This document shows, piece by piece, positions 48,501 through 60,500 of a DNA stretch of 64,000 bases. The position numbers and the translations under genes were made by a program. How positions within the stretch are numbered: the first letter of the stretch is position 1; every line of letters begins with the position of its first letter. The notes below the pieces were generated by a model. It saw only the letters and a list, made by a program, of their open reading frames with translations, was not told the origin of the DNA and ran no database searches. Origin of the DNA: Mactromeris polynyma. Lineage: Eukaryota > Mollusca > Bivalvia > Venerida > Mactridae. The stretch is from the NCBI GenBank assembly GCA_032209605.1, contig JASFXZ010000044.1:1922001-1986000 (forward strand). Direction: 5' to 3'.

Positions 48501-51500
48501 TGTTTTTCAAAGAGTTATCCAGTTATTTCTTTACTGATTGATCGTTTATTTTGGCTCCTTTACGAATATTAAATATATTGTTGATGTTATAGTAGTGCAT
48601 GTATCACGTCTCAGAATTATAGTTGCAAAACAATATAATTTAATCATTTTATGTAAACAGATGAATCTTGTCAGAGTAATTGCTGTTACACACGCCACAC
48701 TTTTATAAAAAAAGGCATTACATGTATGTTCAAAGTACGAGTAAAATGAACATTCTACATTTTAAAGTCTAAGTCTGAGTTTCAAAGCCCCCTGTAAATG
48801 GTGAAGTTTTAAGTGTGAGTTTTGAGAGAGTATCTGTGAGTTGAAGATAGGAATACAATGTAACAATTACATGAACCACTTGGCGCTAATAGATTACACT
48901 CAAGCTTACATTCCCGTCTAATCTCCAAAGAAAGCGGATAAAAAGTACACCTAACATCAAGTTAACCTTGTAAGCCAATTTCACCCACACAAATCTCCAA
49001 TGATCTTATACTCTGTAGAGTATACTTTGACATCTGAGTGGTGAGCGGTGAGCGGTGAGTGGTGAGCGGTGAGCATTGTAAAAACTGATTTAGTGGTTAC
49101 CCCTAATACCGCCAGTTTATCTATTATAAAAACCAAATCCTGGCTATCTACACTTTTATAAATGATATTGAAAATATTTTCTCAGTTTAATTAAGGATTA
49201 GCGAAATAAAACCAATGAATTGTTTAATTTCGTAACTTCAAGGACGTCATTTCAACAAAATGACCACAAACAGCCCAAAGCAATATTCAAGCAACAACAA
49301 ATTCTGATTAAACTATTAATTTTGTAGATTTCCAATCTAATCTGACTGTCGTATTTCAATATTATCCTTGGTCACTGATCATAAACACAGGTTAAGATGT
49401 GTCCCCTGGGCGTATTAGTATCAATTAATAACAACACAATTATTTTGTATTGAATGTTCATTCGCTTTTAGGCCGATATAACCAGATTGTTCGACTTCAA
49501 CCCAATATGTATTACTATTTCCTTGTCAACAGGCTTTATGCAATACTGAAGTATGTCGCTTTACTAGCCACATTGACGTGTCAGTTTTGTCAGGTTACAT
49601 AAACAATAGGCGCGTTTTAGTGTTTGCGTGGGAGTCACTATATTGTTGGGTTAAATAAGCGTATATCATTTTAATGTTTGCTTTCCATGAGATGTTTTGC
49701 ATATATTGTTACGGAATGAGTTGAATGAGGAAGGAAACATTAGTTCTAATTGTAAGGTTGAAAAAGAAAACATATGTTCTAGTTGTAAGGTTGATGAATG
49801 AAACATTAGTTCTAGTTGTAAGGTTGAAAAAGAAAACATTAGTTCTAGTTGTAAGGTTGATGAATGAAACATTAGTTCTAGTTGTAAGGTTGAGGAAGAC
49901 AACTTTAATTCTAGTTGTAAGGCTGGGGAAGACAACTTTAGTTCTAGTTGTAAGGTTGAGGAAGAAAACATTAGTTCTAGTTGTAAGGCTGGGGAAGAAA
50001 ACATTAGTTCTAGTTGTAAGGCTGGGGAAGAAAAACATTAGTTCTAGTTGTAAGGCTGGGGAAGAAAACATTAGTTCTAGTTGTAAGGCTGGAGAAGAAA
50101 ACATTAGTTCTAGTTGTAAGAGTGAGGAAGAAAACATTAGTTCTAGTTGTAAGAGTGAGGAAGGAAACATTAGTTGTCGTTGTAAGAGTGAGGAAGAAAA
50201 CATTAGTTCTAGTTGTAAGGTTGGGAAAGAAAACGTTAGTTCTAGTTGTAAGGTTGGGGAAGAAAACGTTAATTCTAGTTGTAAGGTTGAGGAAGAAAAC
50301 ATTAGTTCTAGTTGTAAGGTTAAGGAAGAAAACATTAGTTCTAGTTGTGAGGTTGAGGAAGAAAACATTAGTTCTAGTTGTAAGGTTGGGGAAGAAAACA
50401 TTAGTTCTAGTTGTAAGGTTGAGGAAGAAAACATTAGTTCTAGTTGTAAGATTGAGGAAGAAAACATTAGTTCTAGTTGTAAGGTTGAGGACGAAAACAT
50501 TAGTTCTAGTTGTAAGGTTGAGAAAGAAAACATTAGTTCTAGTTGTAAGGTTGGGGAAGAAAACATTAGTTCTAGTTGTAAGGTTGAGGACGAAAACATT
50601 AGTTCTAGTTGTAAGGTTGAGAAAGAAAACATTAGTTCTAGTTGTAAGGCTGAGGAAGAAAACATTAGTTCTAGTTGTAAGGTTGGGGAAGAAAACTTTA
50701 GGGCTAGTTGTAAGGTTGGGGAAGAAAACATTAGTTCTAGTTGTAAGGTTGCGAAAGACAACATTAATTCTAGTTGTAAGGTTGAGGAAGAAAACATTAG
50801 TTCTAGTTGTAAGGTTGAGAAAGAAAACATTAGTTCTAGTTGTAAGGTTGAGGACGAAAACATTAGTTCTAGTTGTAAGGTTGAGAAAGAAAACATTAGT
50901 TCTAGTTGTAAGGCTGAGGAAGAAAACATTAGTTCTAGTTGTAAGGTTGGGGAAGAAAACTTTAGTTCTAGTTGTAAGGTTGAGGAAGAAAACTTTAGGG
51001 CTAGTTGTAAGGTTGAGAAAGAAAACATTAGTTCTAGTTGTAAGGTTGGGGAAGAAAACATAAGTTCTAGTTGTAAGGTTGAGAAAGAAAACATTAGTTC
51101 TAGTTGTAAGGTTGGGGAAGAAAACTTTAGGGCTAGTTGTAAGGTTGAGGAAGAAAACATTAGTTCTAGTTGTAAGGTTGAGAAAGAAAACATTAGTTCT
51201 AGTTGTAAGGTTGGGGAGGAAAACATTAGTTCTAGTTGTAAGGTTGAGAAAGAAAACATAAGTTCTAGTTGTAAGGTTGGGGAGGAAAACATTAATTCTA
51301 GTTGTAAGGTTGGGGAGGAAAACATTAGTTCTAGTTGTAAGGTTGAGAAAGAAAACATTAGTTCTAGTTGTAAGGTTGGGGAGGAAAACATTAGTTCTAG
51401 TTGTAAGGTTGGGAAGAAAACATTAGTTCTAGTTGTAAGGTTGGGAAGGAAAACATTAGTTCTAGTTGTAAGGTTGGGGAGGAAAACATTAGTTCTAGTT

Positions 51501-54500
51501 GTAAGGTTGGGAAGAAAACATTAGTTCTAGTTGTAAGGTTGGGAAGGAAAACATTAGTTCTAGTTGTAAGGTTGGGAAGGAAAACATTAGTTCTAGTTGT
51601 AAGGTTGGGAAGGAAAACATTAGTTCTAGTTGTAAGGTTGGAAAGAAAACATTAGTTCTAGTTGTAAGGTTGGGAAGAAAACATTAGTTCTAGTTGTAAG
51701 GTTGGGAAGAAAACATTAGTTCTAGTTGTAAGGTTGGGAAGAAAACATTAGTTCTAGTTGTAAGGTTTGGAAGGAAAACATTAGTTCTAGTTGTAAGGTT
51801 GGGAAGGAAAACATTAGTTCTAGTTGTAAGGTTGGGAAGGAAAACATTAGTTCTAGTTGTAAGGTTGGGGAGGAAAACATTAGTTCTAGTTGTAAGGTTG
51901 GGAAGAAAACATTAGTTCTAGTTGTAAACCCTGAACACTGATCAGTCCGCCCAGTTAGGTCAGTCAGTACAGCACTACTGATTATATCCAAAGTATTTAT
52001 CCTTCCTCTGGTTCAAGTGGAGCAGTTGAATAAGATCCTGTTAAGGTCACGTGACCGAAAACTCCTAAACAACAAAACAAAACGCAACCAACTGAATAGA
52101 GCTACTGTTGATATTAACTGCTTATGATGTAGTCCTATATCTGAAACTGCGCGGAAACACAGCGTTAAATGCAAACAAGAGCACCAACATAAAAGAGAGA
52201 GAATACGTAGCTACAGGTAACGCCACATACATAAGACAGTGCCTCCCCACGCAGACCTCCGGGAAAATAACAATCTACAAAACACAAGGCACTTAAGGAG
52301 GTTAAATGGTACATATATTAAGAAACAGAGGCACAAGGAATGGTCTGGCAGACCATAAGGAATAACTAGGAGAATCAAAGTGGACAGTGAAGGAGGTGGG
52401 GGATTAATGGATGAAAAAGATCACAGGACAAGTCAAGACAGTTGGCAGCAATAGGCATAAACTAGGCAGGAAATAACATGAACACTATATAAAGTGACAG
52501 AATTGCACAGGGGAAAGAGAAATATAAAACACATTAAAAACACAAACAGAAACAATAACCATACAGCGAATTACAGCCTTGGAACTGTCAGTAAAAACAC
52601 TGGGGGTTTAAATCGATTTAACAGCTAGCTAACCTAACACTTAAACGCTATATGGTCATTAAGTTCCAACATATATACATAAATTGACTTAGTAGGCAGT
52701 AACTAATCATTGAAAGCAACCAACCATCACGCACATAACAACATACATACTGTTAACTTATGTAATCTATCCAGCACAAAGGAACAAGCAGCTTATACAT
52801 GATATTTGAGCGCTGCTATGGGATTTAAAAGCTCTTCTATAAGTGACGTAATTTCAAGAAAATGCGACATGTGATGTCACTACTTGCAAGCAGGAAGTAA
52901 TATTTACCCCATATGGTCACTTCGTTTTATATTGCCATATTAGGCAAATATTGCTTATTGTCGGTACATGATGACGTCACATGATGACGTCACATGTGAC
53001 GTTTTCTGTAAATGACGTCACTTAAAGAAGAAGCCGGAAATCGTACAGCGGCGCTCATTTAAGGATGTAGTGCGGTGAGCTTTTCTTGTCAGAAATCGGC
53101 ACGGTCTACGGGAGGTAACTCTTACTGCAATTTTTTCAAGACGTAAACATTCGGTAACATATAAAGATAGTTTCAACATTTTAATCCTCAAATGTTATCA
53201 ATAAGGCCCATTAAAATGGAATTAATAAGTTAATATGTTTAAATAACTACGTAAAGATCAAATCGGATGAAGTATTTTTTACGACATAGTCAACCCCGTT
53301 TTCGGCGCCATTGTTGACGAATTGACAGACGACAACAATTTAGCGGTAACAAAATGGTTAAAGTTAACAAAAGCGCGTATTTCAAAACAAATAAGGCAAA
53401 AGAAAGACAGGGAAAGGCAAGGGAGGGCTTAAAAAGGTATTACGAAAGTTTTAAAGATGAGAAAGAATCGCACGATGAATGTGTAGAGGCGGTGGAGCTA
53501 CAAAGCGAACGCGCACTAGGCCTTCATCACAATTATAACAGGATCAACAGTGATCCTGTTGTCATTGTGGATGAAGGTTTAGTGGTAGAGGAAGCGATAT
53601 TAAGTGCCAGAGAAGATGTATGGAGAGACGGTCGACATGTGGTAGATTTGGGGGTGTTGGCAGATGCACTGTCAGCATGCAGTAAGTGTGGCCTGCCTCT
53701 TCAACTACACCATGCTACAGCCATGATAAATTATGGATTATCAGCTATAATTAAGGTGAGGCTCAAAATTAAAAAAAATATGAATGTCACTGATAACCAA
53801 TAAAGAGGGATAAACAGAGGGACCACCGCTCCCCATTTTCCTCCCCTTGACTCCCATTTCCCTTCCCTCTCCTTTTTCTTGCTTCCTTCTCCCTCTACTC
53901 CTGGCTCCCGTCACCTCCTGATTGCGGGTATTGTACCCTATACTCCCTAATAACTCCTGATTCATGACCCCTCTACTCCCATGTTCCCGCACACTCTGCC
54001 CACCCCTCATTATACAATATTTTTTCACAAATGGATCTGTCTTATCCTAGCATATAAATTAATTCAGTCCGGCTAGCCTGAGTCTCTTTTGATGTCCAAC
54101 AACATATATTCAGTAAGCTGTGGTCATTGGACGTCATATGCTCTTGTCTCTAGAACTCTGAATAGAGTATGTAAACTTAGAAACACAAATCTAGATCTCA
54201 TGAAATATATTTTTCAGGATAAATTATGTCTTGATAAGGCCAAATAATGCATTTTATTTTTAGATTCTCATCCCCTCCCATGTTTTCTGAAGAGCAAGAT
54301 GATCATAATTTATTCCATTTTAAAGAAAATATATATATGGAAATTCTTTCAAATTCAGGCAATTATAGCAACAATCAACAAGTTATAAATACCCCTCCCC
54401 ATATCTTTAGTGCCAATAGTGGCAGAAGGATGAGAATATAAAAATTAATTTATGTGGCATATATTCAGTGTTATTAGACAATTATTATAGACAATATATT

Positions 54501-57500
54501 TATTTACCCAGCAAAGTCCTACAGGGTGCAATTACATACAGTTACAATTATGATTGAAAACATAAATACAATATATATATATGTAACATTATTATAATAT
54601 CAATCTCAATATGCTATCCATACATGTATATAGTATCTTAATATTTCTTTCATTTTATGAACATGTATATTAAAAAAATTTCAGGTACCATGTTTAAACC
54701 TTGTATGTAAATTTGTTAACCATGTACCAACGGGTAAAAGACACAACAGGATTTGGGATGCTAACACAAAGCTTGCATCAGGTATTTGTTAGCACAAATG
54801 TAAATCTTATAATTTATACAGTGTAATATGGACTTCTGTATTGTATATATTTCTTGTATATACTAAATGTGTGACATTGGCTGCCACCTGATATAACTTT
54901 CAACTTTTACTAGACACCAAGTTAAACATAATGTTGATCCCATTCTTGATAAGTAATGCAACAGTTCCAAATAATTGGTTGGCTACCTCAATATTTGGTC
55001 CCATTGTGCACCATGACTGTAATTAGATACATGCATGGTCCTTGTCCTACATTTCAAGAGGCCATATGAAATGTTGTTATCAATACTTAGGATTTTAACC
55101 ATTCTTTCTAAAAATGAAATTTGTGAGTGTGTATTTAAAATATATTCCAGACACCAGACTTTGAATTTTGAAATTATGGAACTACAAATTGTATGCATGT
55201 ATCATTGATGTTTTGTTCATATACATGTAATTCATTTATTGCTACCTGGAACTACAGGTGAACAATATCTAAGAAATAATTAATGGAATGTTAAATATAT
55301 GGGAATTATACCACAGGAAGTCACTTTATGTCAAATATTTTACCATCAGTGAGATGAATAAAACATCTTATCACAAAATAATATGACAAACATGACAAAA
55401 TGAATTTGAAAATGACAGGATGATATTTATTTTCTAGCTATGATACATGCTGGCATTGGTGAGAGGCAAGTCAATAGTCTTCTTTCGGAGCTGAATATCC
55501 CTCATGTCAGTAAATGGACACTGCTAGCAAGGCAAAATGAAGCAGGTATTTAAAGCAAACTTATACTTATATCATAGTGTTTACCCAAACTGTGTAAGTG
55601 GATGGGGATATGAAATTAAAAAATGTTGCACACTTGTTTGGAAAATAAGAGATAAACCATAAAAGAAAGAGTGAAAAAGTAGCCTGCTGATATGTCGAAA
55701 AAGTAAAAATGCACAAATATTAAAGTATGCATCCAGAACTACAGTAACAATCAGACTGTTTAGTATCAAATGGCACAAAACAAGCATATCTTTATGTATG
55801 TCTGTACACCCATATTAAAAAATTAAATCAACATCCATACTGAAAATAAATGCACACAATATAAAAATTGGTCTATGCTAATAATTATACATACATTTAC
55901 AGGGAATGCATTTAACTTTGTGGCTGAAGAATGTATGGTTGATGCAGCAAAAGAAGAGGTTCAGTTAACTGCAAGGTAAGTTGAAGTAGTTAACTATTAA
56001 GCCTTTTTAGCTCACCTGACCCGAAAGGGACATGTGTGCTATTGCCATCACTTAGTGTCCCTCAGTGATGAAATTTTGCATTAATACATTCCCTACTGTA
56101 CTCATTATGTGAAGTACTCATCTAGTTTGTATGGTCATGTAAACTTCTACACAAATGCATCTCGGTTAATAAGTCAGTATCTAGGTAAAAGTAGGTTAAA
56201 ATGGCCAAATTGCATGCTCTAATTTTTCTGCAAAAGACTGAAATTTTGGCACCTAACCCTTCAAAGTATTGATCTTTGATTTGATTAATTAACAATTTGT
56301 TTTTAGTAGGAATGATGGTCTTTGTGTTAGTGTGGATGGTGCATGGCAAAAAAGAGGCAGCGGGAGAGGATATGATAGTTTATCTGGTAAGTGCAGTGTT
56401 ACATCTACTAAAAAGCTATGATTAAATGGTTCATTAGATGAGACACAAGACCAAATTGTTATGCTACCCCAGGCAAAGATACATGGAGTTTTTTTTTATG
56501 TCCTGCCCACATATGTGGTTGGGAAATATAGTGTTAAGTAAGTACATGTAACAATGATAATTGATAACACAATAATATGTAAATTTATATGTGTGTAACA
56601 ATATTTTTACCTTTTCAGGACATTGTACAATGATAGGGACAGTTTCAGGGAAAGTGCTGGGCTACTCTGTAAGGAGCAAATTTTGCAAAGTGTGTGATGT
56701 TGCAAGTAGTAAGAAAACTAAACCAAAGCCCCACAAGTGTAACATCAACTGGGAGGGAAGCAGCAAAGCTATGGAACAAGATATGGTTATCGAGATGGTA
56801 TCAACCCAGGAGAAGGCAGGGAATTCTATATCAACAATAGTAGCTGATGATGACACCACAACCATTTCAAGACTAAGAAGTGTTGTCAACCCAGGTATCA
56901 AGAAAAAATCAGACAGAAATCATGTCAGAAAAAACTTAGCAGGAAAACTGTATTCTTTGCAACCAAAACATAAAAGCCTGTCAAAGAAAGTCATAACATA
57001 TCTACAGAAATGTATCAACTACATGATTTCACAGAACCAAGGCAATGAGGAAGGAATTTCTCAAGGCTTTGATGCCATATCACGTCATCCGTTTGGAGAT
57101 CATTCCTTATGTAACACTAAATGGTGCTCTCATATTGAGGATCCACTTAGGAAGTACAAATCACTCCCCTATGGACGTCCTTTGACAGACACAGCTCTCC
57201 AAAACTGTTTAGTGGATTTCTTTGCAGAACTTAAAAAACATTGCGAGAAATATGCAAACCTAGGCAGTACACAAGCCAATGAATCGCTGAATAAGACCAT
57301 CGCATCGAAGGCACCAAAGGCACACTTCTACAGTGGTACTTCAAGTTTACACCATAGGGTAGCAGCTGGTGTATCTCAAAAGAATGTTGGTCACAGTTAT
57401 ATATCTAAGGTACATACCTCTTTTACCAAAGAAAGATAATGATGTGATTTTTAGCTCACCTGGCCCTAATGGGGCAATGCATTCAAACATCTTCTCCTCT

Positions 57501-60500
57501 GAAACTACTGGACCAATTAGAACCAAACTTTGTAACAATGGTCCTTCAAAAGTCCTTTTTAAAAATTGTCTAAGTGGGGAACATAGTTTACCATTTGACC
57601 ATATGGGAAATATATTGAAAAATATTTTTTTCTGAAATAAATTATCATTATATGTCAAGGATGCCTATATGCCCTCTAGTTGCCATGGTGTTGTCCTACC
57701 ATGCGCATTTATTCCATTTTCTTGTTTTGTCTACTGTTTCAGGTCATGATAATATTTTTATGAACTTTTTGAATAGGTCAACACTAAGATTGGCATTTCA
57801 CCTGGACGGTATACCATGAAATTGGCCATTTTACGGGACATCCAGGCAAGAAAGAGAAAGGCCATTGATGTTGCTATGGCTAAGAAGGCAAAGATTCGCA
57901 GACTGGAGTTGAAAGCTCGAAGGTAAAATCTACATTAATTTATGAATGTATAAGATATGTAGGATATGAGAAATACATGTGTTATATGTGGCAGTTATAT
58001 CTACCTATGTCAGCTATATTTATTGCCTCCTTAAATGTCAACTTTGGATGGTAGTTTTTGGTAATTATGCAAACTATAGGAAGAAAAAAAAGAGGGCCGA
58101 AGTATAGAGAAAATATGCACCTTGTTTGCCCTCCATGTTGAACACATTTGTCTTTCATGCAAAAGATTTATATATTGCAGTTGCTCAGGATTTCCAGGTG
58201 ACAATTCAGGCTCCTGAGAGCCTTTAGTTGCATTCTAAGGTTATGTTTAGTTTTTGGTAGATTTGTTTTATACATATTTACATTTCATATTTCTATATTA
58301 TCATTTGACAGAACACAGACCAACATGTCCAAAGAAATAAGGGAAGGAACGAGTTACCAGTCTGGGATATCATCTACCAGTATTACTGATGATGTTATCG
58401 AAGAGATCCCTGCTCCAAAGGCTTCACCTTTTTCAGAACCTTTGACAGTTCCTGCAGGAGTGATGCCTGTATTCTTTGACCTTGAAAGTACTGGTTTAGG
58501 TAATACATGTACAGATATTTTTCATGTGTAATTACAAGTAGTCATGTACTTCATATGTTGTACAAGAAAACAGTTTTAGTGTTATGTAACTTTGTATTTT
58601 TACCATTTATTTCACTTAAAATGTTATAGTAGTTGGAAGACAAGCAAGGAACTACTGTAAATTTATTATTGTGAATGTGAATAATGTGAGTAAATGAGAA
58701 ACTCACATTCTGACATATGATAACAGTATTTTAATGGAGCTTTTCCTGAACTCGCAATAATAAATGAATGCAATAATTTCTGAATTTACAGTATTTGTAA
58801 ACCACAACTTTTATTTTTACTTATGACAGTCATATGCATGCACAAGGTAATAATAACTCAGCTTGAATGTTTATTGATTTTTTCAGCACGGACTTCTCAC
58901 ATCACACAGATGGCAGCAGTATATGGGGACAAGAAATGGAGCACCTATGTCTTTCCGAAACAACCTATTTCCAAAGGTGCATCTGATATCACAGGTTTAT
59001 CAATTTCAGTGAGCAGAATGTATCACCATGGTAAAGTGGTAACCCCATTGAGTATATCCTGTGCACTTGAGGGATTCCTGTCATTTATACAGCAAGTTCC
59101 CAAACCAGTTTTCCTTGCTGGACATAACATTAAAGTTTTTGATTGTCCTTTGCTGTTCAATGCATTAGAAAAAAATGTTAAAATTTCAGAATTTATAAAT
59201 CTTGTAGATGGCTTCATTGATACTAAAATTCTTTTTAAAAAAAAATTGCCAAATTTGTCTTCATACGCACAAGAACATGTATATCAAGCTGTAACGGGTA
59301 ACGATTACAATGCACATGATGCCTTAGAGGATGTCACATCTCTACAGTTGTTAGTTGATGAAAGCAATGTTAGTGTTCAATCGTGTTCTGAAGCTGCTTT
59401 TGATTGTAATTATGTTTTATCCTCTCTTGCTTACTCTATGTGTATAAAAAAAAATATATCATCTTACAATGATCTGGTAGAAAAGAAAATTTTGAGCAAA
59501 TGTATGGCTAGGAAAGCTGCTGGTAGTAATTTGTCTTTTCATAACTTGAAACTTGCCTACAATAGAAATGGTGAAGATGGACTCAAAAGTGTATTATCTG
59601 AGACATGTGGTAAAAGTGTGAGAGTTACAAAGTCTGCTAAGATCATTCAAGCTGTGTCAAATTACTTTTCTGAGACCTTAAGTTAAGCAATTTATTAAAA
59701 AATAAAGCAGATTATTTCATTAAGTTTATTTGTTTACCATTTTGCTTTAGGTCCTGATGCTTTGTTTGCAATTCAAACGTTGCACTGTTAGATTAACAGG
59801 TACTTTGTGAGAAAAGTAAAAGATTTGGCTACTTTTGGCCTCTTTGGTTTTCATTTATTGAAACGGTGCGCATGTCAATTTTACACTTCATTTTTAAATA
59901 AAATCAGCTGCTAAGAAGTTAAAAGCCCACCCACCACACCCTTTGTCATAATACTCGTGTATATATATATATGTATGTAAATTGTGGCTTGTTTCTCGGC
60001 TCTTGTTTTGTATAATTTCAGTGCATTCACAACATGTTTTGTTTGCTGGTTACTTGTCACAAGAGACTAACAACTAAGTCTCCACAGCCAATGGATATAT
60101 GAGATGCCAAGACAACAACACAATTTTGAATCCTGTTGTTATGTGCTCACCAGTGAAGAACAAAGTGATAGATATCTGGTTAATTTGTGAACATTAATTG
60201 TATCTTATTATACTTTTATCCTGTTTCATTAATGTGTGATAGTATGCTTAAGTTAATATTGAATTGAACATTGTAACTACATTTTCAGGTGTAAAATATG
60301 ATGGCAGGTTAATTGAAGCCGCAATGGGGGAAAAATTCAAGTAGCTGACAGTCAGCCTGCACATTCTTTATAATTGTTGGGCAATACATCCATTTTTGGT
60401 TGACAAACATTTTTTGATTCAGTTAACATTTAGAAGACTCGAGCTCACTACAATTGTAGTACTATATACCTTTATTTACATTTCATTATAATGGTGCAAT

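Noticed and set aside
49709..51524. 560- and 599-codon frames on opposite strands
   Set aside because: Consequence of a 33-bp repeat lacking stops; lies in an intron and is broken by 32-base units at the right end.
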